This document shows, piece by piece, positions 24,341 through 30,292 of a stretch of DNA of 30,877 bases (its first letter is position 1; every line of letters begins with the position of its first letter). Origin of the DNA: an uncultured Eubacteriales bacterium (GTDB taxonomy: Bacteria; Bacillota; Clostridia; Christensenellales; UBA1242); assembly GCA_900552105.1 (NCBI GenBank), contig URYH01000016.1, positions 1 through 30,877 on the forward strand, read 5' to 3'. The notes beneath the pieces were generated by a model. It saw only the letters and a program-made list of their open reading frames with translations. It did no database searches and was not told the DNA's origin. The translations under genes were made by a program, and so were the position numbers.

Positions 24341-24644
24341 ACACATTGAAAATGAAAACCAATTTAATCAAGAAATTTCAAAAGGACTCACAATTGTTGA
24401 CTTTTTTGCAACTTGGTGTGGACCTTGCAGAATGCTTGCACCGATTCTTGAAGATGTTTCAGAAACGCGAGATGATGCAAAATTTTTGAAGGTTGATGTT
24501 GACGAGAACTATGACCTTGCAAAAAGTTATGGAATTATGAGCGTTCCAACAGTGTTGTTTTTTAAAGATGGCATTCTTGTTGATAAATCAATTGGACTCA
24601 TAAATTCAGAAAAAATCAACCAAATTATTGACAAAAACAAGTAA
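24333..24644 (+). CDS. trxA: Thioredoxin
   Basis: This 103-residue classical thioredoxin has the active site FFATWCGPCRM (Cys29, Cys32), buried Asp23 (IVDFF) and cis-Pro in SVPTVLFFKDG. It reduces protein disulfides in the cytosol, normally with thioredoxin reductase, which is not in the window. The start overlaps the preceding membrane-protein gene by 8 nt, with GGAGG upstream (24322-24326). It ends the transcript that begins at comM, just before the iscS promoter. Confidence 0.95.
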   Translation: MIKHIENENQFNQEISKGLTIVDFFATWCGPCRMLAPILEDVSETRDDAKFLKVDVDENYDLAKSYGIMSVPTVLFFKDGILVDKSIGLINSEKINQIIDKNK

Positions 24645-24652
24645 TTTCTGTC

Positions 24653-24681
24653 TTGACTTGATTATATTTTGGTGCTATCAT
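24653..24681 (+). promoter_or_regulatory. Probable promoter of iscS-iscU
   Basis: TTGACT (24653-24658), a 17-nt spacer ending in TGC and TATCAT (24676-24681) form an extended -10 promoter. The leader before AAGGA (24698-24702) is short, and no IscR-type operator could be identified by eye. Confidence 0.6.
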
Positions 24682-24708
24682 ATGGTGAAATTAAAAAAAG
24701 GAACAAAT

Positions 24709-25893
24709 ATGAGAAAAGTATATCTAGATAATGCTGCAACAACTTGTGTTTCGAATGAGGTTATCAATGAAATGATGCCATGTTTTAACACAATTTTTGG
24801 CAATCCAAGTTCACTCCATTCATATGGGCGCGAAGCTGCCGGTGTTGTTGACAGAGCAAGGGACAGAATCGCAAAAGCAATTAATGCAGAGCATTCAAAC
24901 GAAATCTATTTTACTTCTGGCGGAACAGAAGCAGACAACTGGGCAATCAAAGGCATTGCTCATGCAAACAAAGAAAAGGGCAAACATATCATCACAAGCC
25001 AAATCGAGCATCATGCTGTTTTGGAAGCTTGCAAAGAACTTGAGAGCGAAGGTTTTGAAGTTACATATCTCCCTGTTGATGAATATGGAGTTGTTTCAAT
25101 CGCAGAACTTATGCACAACATCAGAAAAGACACCATTTTGATTTCAATCATGGCTGTTAATAATGAAGTTGGAACAATCCAAAACATCAAAGCAATCGGA
25201 ATGACAGCAAAAGAAAAAAACATCTACTATCATGTTGACGCCGTTCAAGCATTGGGAGCTGTTAAACTTGATGTTCAGGATATGCAAATTGATGCAATGA
25301 GCATCAGTTCACACAAAATTTATGGACCAAAGGGTGTTGGTGCGCTCTATATCAGAAATGGAGTAAAAATCAATCCTTTGATTGCAGGTGGAAACCAAGA
25401 ACGCAGAAAACGTGGCGGAACACTCAATGTTCCAGCAATTGCAGGATTCGGAAAAGCTTGCGAAATTGCAAACAGAGATTTGTTCATCAATGCACAAAAA
25501 CTCAAAGCAATCAGACACTATTTCTTGCAACAAGTTGAAGAAAAAATCCCTTATATTCACGTTAATGGACATCCATATCAAAAAATTCAAGGAACAGTAA
25601 ACATTTCATTTGAAATGATTGAAGGTGAATCAATTTTGCTTATGCTTGATATGCGCGGAATTTGCGTTTCAACAGGTTCAGCTTGCACATCTGGAACACT
25701 TGAACCATCTCACGTCCTCAAAGCAATGGGCATTGATGACGCAATTGCTCAAGGCTCCATCAGATTTTCATTCCCAAAATCAATTTCAAAAGAAGATGTT
25801 GATTACGTTGTTGAAAACCTGGTTGAAGTTGTTGAAAAACTCAGAAGCATTTCACCACTAACAAAAGCAGGGAGGGGAAAGAAAAATGTATAA
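24709..25893 (+). CDS. iscS: Class I cysteine desulfurase (IscS/NifS)
   Basis: This 394-residue PLP enzyme converts cysteine to alanine and hands persulfide to IscU and other acceptors. It begins VYLDNAATT. The PLP lysine is Lys203 in SSHKIYGPKGVGALY, and the active-site Cys326 sits in the long flexible class I loop STGSACTSGTLEPSHVL. Other motifs are FTSGGTEADNWAIKG and HVDAVQALG. ATG 24709 has AAGGA six bases upstream. It overlaps iscU by 8 nt. No mnmA, thiI or iscR lies next to it. Confidence 0.95.
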   Translation: MRKVYLDNAATTCVSNEVINEMMPCFNTIFGNPSSLHSYGREAAGVVDRARDRIAKAINAEHSNEIYFTSGGTEADNWAIKGIAHANKEKGKHIITSQIEHHAVLEACKELESEGFEVTYLPVDEYGVVSIAELMHNIRKDTILISIMAVNNEVGTIQNIKAIGMTAKEKNIYYHVDAVQALGAVKLDVQDMQIDAMSISSHKIYGPKGVGALYIRNGVKINPLIAGGNQERRKRGGTLNVPAIAGFGKACEIANRDLFINAQKLKAIRHYFLQQVEEKIPYIHVNGHPYQKIQGTVNISFEMIEGESILLMLDMRGICVSTGSACTSGTLEPSHVLKAMGIDDAIAQGSIRFSFPKSISKEDVDYVVENLVEVVEKLRSISPLTKAGRGKKNV

Positions 25894-26296
25894 TAACAAA
25901 GTTATGGAAGCATTTACAAATCCAACAAACGCTGGTTCGCTGCGTGGTGCAAACGGTGTTGGTAAGGTTGGAAATGCAAAATGCGGCGATATCATGAAGA
26001 TATATCTCAAAATCAATGATGACGGAATTATTGAAGACGCAAAATTCAAAACTTTTGGATGTGCGGCTGCAATTGCTTCAACAAACACAGCAATTGACCT
26101 CATCAAAGGCAAAACAATTGAAGAAGCTTTGGCTGTCAAAAACAGCGATGTCATTGATATTCTCGGCGGACTTCCTCCAATAAAAATTCACTGCTCAATT
26201 CTCGCAGAAGAAGCAATTCATGCGGCAGTTGAAGATTATTACAAGAGAAAAGAAAAAGCTGAAAAAGGCGAAAAAAGAGACGAAGAAGAAGATTAA
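25886..26296 (+). CDS. iscU: Fe-S cluster scaffold protein IscU (NifU N-terminal type)
   Basis: This 136-residue scaffold builds [2Fe-2S]/[4Fe-4S] clusters with IscS. The three conserved ligands are Cys33 in GNAKCGDIM (with Asp35), Cys59 in FGCAAAIAS and Cys103 in KIHCSILAEEA. The opening NPTNAGSLRGANGVG is the NifU-type variant of NPRNVG. A Lys/Glu-rich tail of about 20 residues follows. GGGAGG sits in the end of iscS and the overlap is 8 nt, so sulfur donor and scaffold are co-translated. Confidence 0.95.
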   Translation: MYNNKVMEAFTNPTNAGSLRGANGVGKVGNAKCGDIMKIYLKINDDGIIEDAKFKTFGCAAAIASTNTAIDLIKGKTIEEALAVKNSDVIDILGGLPPIKIHCSILAEEAIHAAVEDYYKRKEKAEKGEKRDEEED

Positions 26297-26344
26297 TTTT
26301 TCATAAATTATCCCATTTTGCAAATAATAAGCATGGGAGGAAAT

Positions 26345-26500
26345 ATGAAAGAAGGATTAATCATTGGCATGGCACTTGGACTGATCGCCGGAGCGATTCT
26401 TGTAAAAAACAACCAAGAGGTTGAAAAAATGGTAAACAAAGGCGAAAAAGCGGTCAAAAACACCATGAAACAATTAAAAAACCAAGTAAGCAAAAAATAA
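26345..26500 (+). CDS. Small YtxH-like membrane protein
   Basis: This 51-residue protein has one N-terminal hydrophobic helix (GLIIGMALGLIAGAILV, residues 4-20) with Gly zippers, then a basic amphipathic stretch (KMVNKGEKAVKNTMKQLKN). The layout is that of YtxH/YvlB-like small envelope proteins of Bacillota, whose function is unclear. GGGAGG (26334-26339) precedes ATG 26345. It lies 48 nt after iscU, before a strong terminator, so it is probably the last gene of the iscSU transcript. Confidence 0.7.
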   Translation: MKEGLIIGMALGLIAGAILVKNNQEVEKMVNKGEKAVKNTMKQLKNQVSKK

Positions 26501-26511
26501 ATATATTTTTG

Positions 26512-26542
26512 AGATGGTTTCAAACGAAATCATCTTTTTTTT
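26512..26542 (+). terminator. Intrinsic terminator after the iscS-iscU-ytxH unit
   Basis: AGATGGTTTC (26512-26521) pairs with GAAATCATCT (26526-26535), including one G-T wobble, over an AAAC loop. Seven T follow (26536-26542). Confidence 0.9.
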
Positions 26543-26561
26543 GTTGGTTACGTTCATTCAT

Positions 26562-26589
26562 TTGACTAAATTTGCTCAATGTGTAAAAT
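26562..26589 (+). promoter_or_regulatory. Probable promoter of ruvX
   Basis: TTGACT (26562-26567) and TAAAAT (26584-26589) are 16 nt apart. The RNA start near 26596 excludes the in-frame ATG at 26579, which lies inside the promoter. Confidence 0.5.
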
Positions 26590-26605
26590 ATATTATAGGT
26601 TTTAT

Positions 26606-27025
26606 ATGGATTATTACAAAGTTATGGCTCTTGATTATGGCGAAGTTCGAATTGGCGTTGCAATGACTGATTTAATGCGGTTGATTGCTTCTCCGTTTGA
26701 AACATATGTGAGAAAGAGTCTTGATCAAGACTTGGACCATATTTGCACTTTGATAAATGATAATTCAGTAAAAACAGTTGTCGTTGGTCTTCCACTCAAC
26801 ATGGATGGAACCGAAGGCGAAAGGGCGCAAAAAACGCGTGAGTTTGTTGATGTTTTGAAGACAAAAACAAATGTGGAATTTGTGTTCCAAGACGAGAGAC
26901 TTTCATCAGTCTCTGCCGAAGAGCTTTTGCTTGAAGGCGGCATGAAAAGAAAGGATAGAAAGCAAAATATTGATAAAGTTGCAGCCGCTATCATTTTGGA
27001 AAGTTATCTCAATTCAAAAAAATAA
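26606..27025 (+). CDS. ruvX: Putative Holliday junction resolvase RuvX (YqgF/YrrK)
   Basis: This 139-residue RNase H-fold protein is of the RuvX family, linked to Holliday-junction resolution and to 16S rRNA end processing. Motifs are ALDYGEVRIGVAMTD (Asp10), VVVGLPLNMDGTEG, DERLSSVSAE and NIDKVAAAIILESYL, each with conserved acidic residues. ATG 26606 is preferred, with AGG at 26596-26598; ATG 26624 would give MALDYGEV and is also possible. A DUF1292 gene follows 10 nt after, as in Bacillus yrrK-yrzB. Confidence 0.93.
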   Translation: MDYYKVMALDYGEVRIGVAMTDLMRLIASPFETYVRKSLDQDLDHICTLINDNSVKTVVVGLPLNMDGTEGERAQKTREFVDVLKTKTNVEFVFQDERLSSVSAEELLLEGGMKRKDRKQNIDKVAAAIILESYLNSKK

Positions 27026-27035
27026 GGAGTTTATT

Positions 27036-27386
27036 ATGGCAAAAAAAGAAGTTGAAAAACAAGAGAAAATGACAGAAGAAAAAATGGACCTTTTGGATGT
27101 TTTGTTTGACGAAAACAATTTTGATCCAATTGTTCTTGCAGATGACAATGGAGATTCATACAATTTTGAACAAGTTGCAATCATTCCAATGGACAATGAA
27201 ACATATGTAATTCTCAAACCAATGGACAAAATGGAAGGTGTTGAAGAGGATGAAGCGTTTGTTTTCAAAATCACAAAAGACAAAAAAGGTGAGTCACGCC
27301 TTGTGATTGAGGATAATGACGAAATCGGCGAAAAAGTGTTTAACGAATACTACAAACTTCTCGATGAAGAAGAATCTGAAAATTAA
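27036..27386 (+). CDS. DUF1292 protein (UPF0473/YrzB family)
   Basis: This 116-residue acidic protein has a Lys/Glu-rich N-terminus and the DUF1292 core: IVLADDNGDSYNFEQVAII, then TYVILKPMD and EAFVFKIT, ending in VFNEYYKLLDEE. The function is unknown. It is a constant partner of ruvX in Bacillota and follows it here with AAGGAG (27024-27029) six bases before ATG 27036. Confidence 0.88.
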   Translation: MAKKEVEKQEKMTEEKMDLLDVLFDENNFDPIVLADDNGDSYNFEQVAIIPMDNETYVILKPMDKMEGVEEDEAFVFKITKDKKGESRLVIEDNDEIGEKVFNEYYKLLDEEESEN

Positions 27387-27414
27387 TGTATTTTTTCATG
27401 GTTTTTGCCCACAA

Positions 27415-27443
27415 TATTATTGCAGAGGTGTATCTGCGTAATA
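27415..27443 (+). promoter_or_regulatory. Hairpin abutting the ribosome-binding site of the small Ser-rich gene
   Basis: TATTA (27415-27419) pairs with TAATA (27439-27443), and GCAGA (27422-27426) with TCTGC (27433-27437), with a TT/G internal loop and apical loop GGTGTA. The stem ends exactly at the GGAGG (27444-27448). No T-tract follows, so it is not a terminator. A translational role is inference. Confidence 0.4.
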
Positions 27444-27456
27444 GGAGGTGAAAACT

Positions 27457-27609
27457 ATGTTTGGCAAAAATGCAAACAAAACTGCAAAGAAGAGTCTCGA
27501 TCACGCATCAAAAAGTTCAAACTCAAAATCAAGAGTTGAATCATCTAGTGAATCAAGAACATCTTCAAGCTCACGTTCAACAAAGAACGAAGCAAAAAAC
27601 AGCAAATAG
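27457..27609 (+). CDS. Small Ser/Lys-rich basic protein, function unknown
   Basis: This 50-residue open frame starts at ATG 27457, behind a near-perfect AGGAGG (27443-27448) eight bases upstream, and stops at TAG 27607-27609. The product begins MFGKNANKTAKKSLDHA, then has long Ser runs (VESSSESRTSSSSRS) and a KNEAKNSK end. It has no Cys, no Trp, no Tyr and no hydrophobic segment, so it is probably disordered. I recognise no family. The strong ribosome-binding site, the hairpin before it and the terminator behind it argue that it is real. Confidence 0.65.
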   Translation: MFGKNANKTAKKSLDHASKSSNSKSRVESSSESRTSSSSRSTKNEAKNSK

Positions 27610-27640
27610 TTTTCAAAACCATTGAGGAATTATCCTTAAC

Positions 27641-27677
27641 AAAAAAGCCCCGAGCATCGCTTGGAGTTTTTTTGTTA
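27641..27677. terminator. Intrinsic terminator after the small Ser-rich gene
   Basis: GCCCCGAGC (27647-27655) pairs with GCTTGGAGT (27659-27667) with wobbles and one mismatch over a three-base loop. Seven T follow, and six A precede. It can also act on the minus strand as a back-up for the tRNA terminator. Confidence 0.75.
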
Positions 27678-27678
27678 T

Positions 27679-27700
27679 AAAAAAATCCACACAAGGTGGA
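27679..27700 (-). terminator. Intrinsic terminator of tRNA-Cys
   Basis: TCCAC (27686-27690) pairs with GTGGA (27696-27700). On the minus strand it is followed by seven U from the A run at 27679-27685, four bases beyond the tRNA 3' end. Confidence 0.75.
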
Positions 27701-27703
27701 AAG

Positions 27704-27778
27704 TGGAGGTACCACCCGGATTTGAACCGGGGAATAAAGGTTTTGCAGACCTTTGCCTTACCGCTTGGCCATGGTACC
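27704..27778 (-). tRNA. tRNA-Cys (GCA)
   Basis: The minus strand folds into a full cloverleaf. The acceptor is GGTACCA with TGGTACC, discriminator T, and CCA is encoded. The anticodon loop TCTGCAA carries GCA, and the T arm has GGTTCAAATCC. It has its own promoter and terminator. Confidence 0.95.
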
Positions 27779-27790
27779 AAAGACTTGATT

Positions 27791-27819
27791 ATGTTATCAA
27801 AAAAAACAAAGCTTGTCAA
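27791..27819 (-). promoter_or_regulatory. Promoter of tRNA-Cys
   Basis: On the minus strand, TTGACA (27814-27819), a 17-nt spacer ending in TGA and TAACAT (27791-27796) form an extended -10 promoter just upstream of tRNA-Cys. Confidence 0.65.
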
Positions 27820-27832
27820 TAATTTATATGCA

Positions 27833-27871
27833 ATAAAACAAAAAAGAGAAACAGATTTTTGTTTCTCTTTT
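27833..27871 (-). terminator. Intrinsic terminator of the tRNA-Val/tRNA-Gly unit
   Basis: An 11-bp stem, AAAAGAGAAAC (27842-27852) with GTTTCTCTTTT (27861-27871), is followed on the minus strand by a U-rich run. It separates tRNA-Gly from the tRNA-Cys promoter. Confidence 0.8.
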
Positions 27872-27874
27872 GTT

Positions 27875-27949
27875 TGGAGCGGAAGACGAGATTCGAACTC
27901 GCGACCCTTGCCTTGGCAAGGCAATGCTCTACCACTGAGCCACTCCCGC
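27875..27949 (-). tRNA. tRNA-Gly (GCC)
   Basis: The cloverleaf on the minus strand has acceptor GCGGGAG with CTTCCGC, an anticodon stem TTGCC/GGCAA with loop TTGCCAA (anticodon GCC), T loop TTCGAAT, and an encoded CCA. Confidence 0.95.
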
Positions 27950-27952
27950 AGA

Positions 27953-28028
27953 TGGTGGGAATTATAGGGCTCGAACCTATGACCCTCTGCTTGTAAGGCA
28001 GATGCTCTCCCAGCTGAGCTAAACTCCC
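27953..28028 (-). tRNA. tRNA-Val (TAC)
   Basis: The cloverleaf on the minus strand has acceptor GGGAGTT with AATTCCC (one wobble), anticodon stem TCTGC/GCAGA with loop CTTACAA (anticodon TAC), T arm AGGTTCGAGCCCT, and an encoded ACCA end. It is the first gene of a Val-Gly transcript, with 3 nt between them. Confidence 0.95.
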
Positions 28029-28043
28029 ATCAAAACGATATAT

Positions 28044-28072
28044 AATATAGCAAACAAAAGGGCGCTTGTCAA
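28044..28072 (-). promoter_or_regulatory. Promoter of tRNA-Val(TAC)-tRNA-Gly
   Basis: On the minus strand, a perfect TTGACA (28067-28072), a 17-nt spacer ending in TGC and TATATT (28044-28049) form an extended -10 promoter 15 nt before tRNA-Val. Confidence 0.75.
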
Positions 28073-28119
28073 CAGATTTTTATGTTAAATTTTTTTATTT
28101 TGAATTTCATCAAATATTA

Positions 28120-28150
28120 CATAAGACGTGACTATTTGTCACGTCCTATG
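28120..28150. repeat. Strong inverted repeat over the stop codon of the small unknown gene
   Basis: GACGTGAC (28125-28132) pairs perfectly with GTCACGTC (28138-28145) over a TATTT loop. A further CATA/TATG pairing lies beyond a single A/C mismatch. The right arm contains the minus-strand stop (28146-28148). No good U tract follows on the minus strand; a T-rich but interrupted tract follows on the plus strand, where no gene needs it. It may be a weak terminator or an mRNA-stabilising hairpin. Confidence 0.6.
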
Positions 28151-28418
28151 CTTTTTCTTTATTTGCTTTTTGAGCTTTGTAGCAATGGCACATGAAGGTC
28201 AATTTTTGGTCATTAAATACTTGTTTTACATGAGTAAATTTCGAGCCGCTCAAATCATTGGCAAGGACAACAATTTGCTTGTCAAGTGGAAAAATTGTTT
28301 TTATATGCCATTCAAATTCACTGCCTGCAAGCGAAGCATTTTTTCCTGTCTCAACTGAATGTTCGTGAATTAAATTTTCTTTTTTTTCGATTATTTCAAC
28401 CAAATCTTTTATCATCAT
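28146..28418 (-). CDS. Hypothetical protein, 90 residues
   Basis: I do not recognise this protein. It starts MMIKDLVEIIEKKENLIHEH (charged helix). It then has a compact beta-like core (FEWHIKTIFPLDKQIVVLANDL, then FTHVKQVFNDQKLTFMCHCYK) with a CHC motif, and ends in a basic tail. There is no signal peptide or membrane segment, so it is probably cytosolic. AAGGAG (28423-28428) lies four bases before the first ATG and seven before the second (28413-28415), so the true start may be the second. It lies 77 nt downstream of the P-loop kinase gene on the same strand. A TATAAT-like -10 (28441-28446) with a poor -35 may give it separate expression. Confidence 0.6.
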   Translation of the reverse strand: MMIKDLVEIIEKKENLIHEHSVETGKNASLAGSEFEWHIKTIFPLDKQIVVLANDLSGSKFTHVKQVFNDQKLTFMCHCYKAQKANKEKA

Positions 28419-28495
28419 TCTTCTCCTTTAAATTAGTATAATTATAAGAATATGATTGAAAAGGGGAAAGATGTCGAAAAGTGACAAAAGCAATG

Positions 28496-29110
28496 CTAAT
28501 CAAAATAGAATATTCTTTCGCTAATTGAAGTATTTTGTTCATTGTTATGTTTATTGCTTGCGTTTTTATTTCTAATGGCTTTTAGGTGTTTTAGTGTGAT
28601 TATGACATCGTTGACAATCATGTCGTATGATTGAAGTTCTCCATTTCGCTCTTTATATGGAATGTCATATTTTGTTAATAATGAAATTATTGGTGTTTTT
28701 AAGGCATCTGCTTGACTTTCTGTTTGATATCTTCCAACTGGATTATATGCTTTTGTTCTGTTTATCAAATATGTCATGTTTGAATATGATTTAAAAATTT
28801 TTGCAACGAGATTATTGAAATCTTCGCCAAGCGTTTTGTTTTTGTTGTAGAGAATTGAATTAACGAGAGGTGAGTCGGTGACGATAACATCAACCTTGTC
28901 TTGGCAGCGACTAATTCTGTAATGTTGTTTACCAAATATATATAGTTGGTCATCGAGTGCTGCTTGATTTTCTTCCCAAACTTTGTCTTTCGCGAATTCT
29001 GTTATCATTTCGACATTGTAACCCGCAAGTTTTAGTTTCGAAAAGATGTACGCGCATCCTGTGCTTTTTCCCGCTCCTGGTGTTCCTAATAAATTTACTA
29101 TAATTGCCAT
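28496..29110 (-). CDS. Phage-type P-loop ATPase/kinase (AAA_28-like)
   Basis: This 204-residue P-loop NTPase has Walker A LLGTPGAGKST (8-17). EMITEFAKDKVWEEN and VDVIVTDSPLVNSILYNK follow, the pattern of AAA_28/NadR-kinase-like or thymidylate-kinase-like proteins often carried by phages. NRTKAYNPVGRYQTE looks like the lid, with Arg residues for phosphoryl transfer. The last ~25 residues (NKNASNKHNNEQNTS) are Asn-rich and probably disordered. The substrate is unknown. An AGGAG lies just upstream of ATG 29110. It is divergent from the LysR gene 88 bp away, so LysR control is possible. No other phage gene is near. Confidence 0.7.
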   Translation of the reverse strand: MAIIVNLLGTPGAGKSTGCAYIFSKLKLAGYNVEMITEFAKDKVWEENQAALDDQLYIFGKQHYRISRCQDKVDVIVTDSPLVNSILYNKNKTLGEDFNNLVAKIFKSYSNMTYLINRTKAYNPVGRYQTESQADALKTPIISLLTKYDIPYKERNGELQSYDMIVNDVIITLKHLKAIRNKNASNKHNNEQNTSISERIFYFD

Positions 29111-29137
29111 ATTTTTCTCCTTTATTTTTTAATATGG

Positions 29138-29166
29138 TTGTATTTTATTACACGATGTGATATAAG
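29138..29166 (+). promoter_or_regulatory. Promoter of the lysR-type gene
   Basis: TTGTAT (29138-29143), a 17-nt spacer ending in TGA and TATAAG (29161-29166) form an extended -10 promoter. It lies in the 88-bp divergent gap between the kinase and the regulator. Confidence 0.55.
29146..29164. promoter_or_regulatory. Candidate LysR operator dyad
   Basis: The dyad TAT-N2-CAC-N3-GTG-N2-ATA spans 29146-29164 and includes a T-N11-A core (T29148, A29160), the pattern bound by LysR-family regulators. It overlaps the spacer and -10 of the regulator's own promoter, which would suit autorepression, and it lies upstream of the divergent kinase gene. Confidence 0.4.
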
Positions 29167-29198
29167 TAAAATATCAAATTTTTATATGAGGTATAAAT

Positions 29199-30101
29199 GT
29201 GAGTAATATAAACTTCGATTTAAACTTAACAAAAGCATTTGTTTGCGTTTACGAAACGGGCAGCATATCAAAGGCGAGTGAAAAATTGTTTGTTTCACAA
29301 CCAGCAATCACACAAAGCATAAAGAGGCTGGAAGAGATTTTAGACACAGAACTTTTTTTGCGAACCCCAAAAGGAATGAAGCCAACAACAAATGGCGAAG
29401 TGCTTTACGATAGTTTTAAGAAAGCACTCAATGATATTGAACAAGGGATAAATTTGCTTGCAGAAATGAATGACTTTGCTCATGGTGAAATAAGAATTGG
29501 TTCTGGTTCAACCATTATGAGAGGGCTGATGTTGCCTTTTATTTTTGAATTTAGGAAAAAATATCCAAATATAAAAATCTCAATTATTGACGGAATCAGC
29601 ACAGAACAAATCAACAATCTCAAGCGTGGCGATATTGATATTGCATTGATGGCCGAACCTGTTCCTGTGATTGAAGATTTTGACAAAATCACAATAACAA
29701 AAATTGAAGATTGCTTTGTTGTTAACTCCGAATTTGAAAATAATTTTCTTCCAAAAAACGAACTCAAAAACTATCAAATGATTTTGCAAAAGTTGCCTTC
29801 AAGCAATCGTGTGTTTTTTGATAAACTTTGCACTGAAAACAAAGTTAAAATCACACCTAGTCTTGAAACAGAAAGTTTTGGCATAATTCTTGATTTTATT
29901 TCAAACACAAAAGATATGATTGGCTTTTCAACCAAAACTTTTATTAAAAACGATTTGAAAACAAAAAACATCAAAGTCCTTGACACGGATTTTGAAATTT
30001 ATCCACGCGATGTTTGTGCCCTAAAAATGAAAGACAGGGTGACATCAAATTCAACCAAACTCTTTTTGACAGAACTTGAAAGTTATTTTAGTAAAAAATA
30101 A
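29199..30101 (+). CDS. LysR-family transcriptional regulator
   Basis: This 300-residue regulator has the N-terminal winged helix-turn-helix (about 8-67): LTKAFVCVYETGSISKASEK, then LFVSQPAITQSIKRLEE and FLRTPKGMKPTTNGE. An effector-binding domain follows (about 90-295, GEIRIGSGSTIMRGLMLPF). The effector cannot be read from sequence. The start is GTG 29199, with GAGG (29188-29191) seven bases upstream. It is divergent from the P-loop kinase gene, the usual arrangement for a LysR target, and it carries a candidate operator in its promoter. The next gene is a tRNA, so it is monocistronic. Confidence 0.92.
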   Translation: MSNINFDLNLTKAFVCVYETGSISKASEKLFVSQPAITQSIKRLEEILDTELFLRTPKGMKPTTNGEVLYDSFKKALNDIEQGINLLAEMNDFAHGEIRIGSGSTIMRGLMLPFIFEFRKKYPNIKISIIDGISTEQINNLKRGDIDIALMAEPVPVIEDFDKITITKIEDCFVVNSEFENNFLPKNELKNYQMILQKLPSSNRVFFDKLCTENKVKITPSLETESFGIILDFISNTKDMIGFSTKTFIKNDLKTKNIKVLDTDFEIYPRDVCALKMKDRVTSNSTKLFLTELESYFSKK

Positions 30102-30110
30102 CAATTTTTA

Positions 30111-30139
30111 TTGACAAAGGAAAATAAATTTGATAAAGT
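30111..30139 (+). promoter_or_regulatory. Promoter of tRNA-Val(AAC)
   Basis: A perfect TTGACA (30111-30116), a 17-nt spacer ending in TGA and TAAAGT (30134-30139) form an extended -10 promoter, with the same -35, spacing and -10 as the ylxM-ffh promoter. It lies 11 nt before the tRNA. Confidence 0.7.
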
Positions 30140-30150
30140 AAAAATCGCTT

Positions 30151-30227
30151 GGGAATTTAGCTCAGTTGGGATGAGCATCAGCCTAACAAGCTGGGGGTCA
30201 CAGGTTCGAGCCCTGTAATTCCCACCA
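30151..30227 (+). tRNA. tRNA-Val (AAC), A34 anticodon
   Basis: The cloverleaf has acceptor GGGAATT/AATTCCC, D arm GCTC/GAGC, anticodon stem TCAGC/GCTGG (one wobble) with loop CTAACAA (anticodon AAC, 30185-30187), T arm ACAGG/CCTGT with loop TTCGAGC, discriminator A and an encoded CCA. It closely resembles the tRNA-Val(TAC) at 27953-28028, differing at position 34 and in compensated stems. A wobble A is rare in bacterial tRNAs other than tRNA-Arg(ACG) and implies deamination to inosine, or direct A34 decoding of GUU. The gene has its own promoter and terminator. Confidence 0.93.
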
Positions 30228-30230
30228 AAC

Positions 30231-30264
30231 AAAAAAATCTCACAATTAATGTGAGATTTTTTTT
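30231..30264. terminator. Bidirectional terminator after tRNA-Val(AAC)
   Basis: The stem AATCTCACA (30236-30244) with TGTGAGATT (30250-30258) has an ATTAA loop, with A-run and T-run flanks. It sits between the tRNA and the convergent DUF402 gene ending at 30293, and it suits both strands. Confidence 0.88.
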
Positions 30265-30292
30265 AATCTGTTTTAATGTCCAAGGGTTATAT

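Noticed and set aside
26310..26339. CCCAT...ATGGG pairing that could hide the ribosome-binding site of the YtxH-like gene
   Set aside because: Only five base pairs close a loop of about 16 nt, with no extension. That is not better than chance in this composition.
27613..27967. Open frames of about 80-100 codons on both strands
   Set aside because: They run across tRNA-Cys and tRNA-Gly and their terminators. The apparent protein (for example SGRRDSNSRPLP) is tRNA sequence read as codons.
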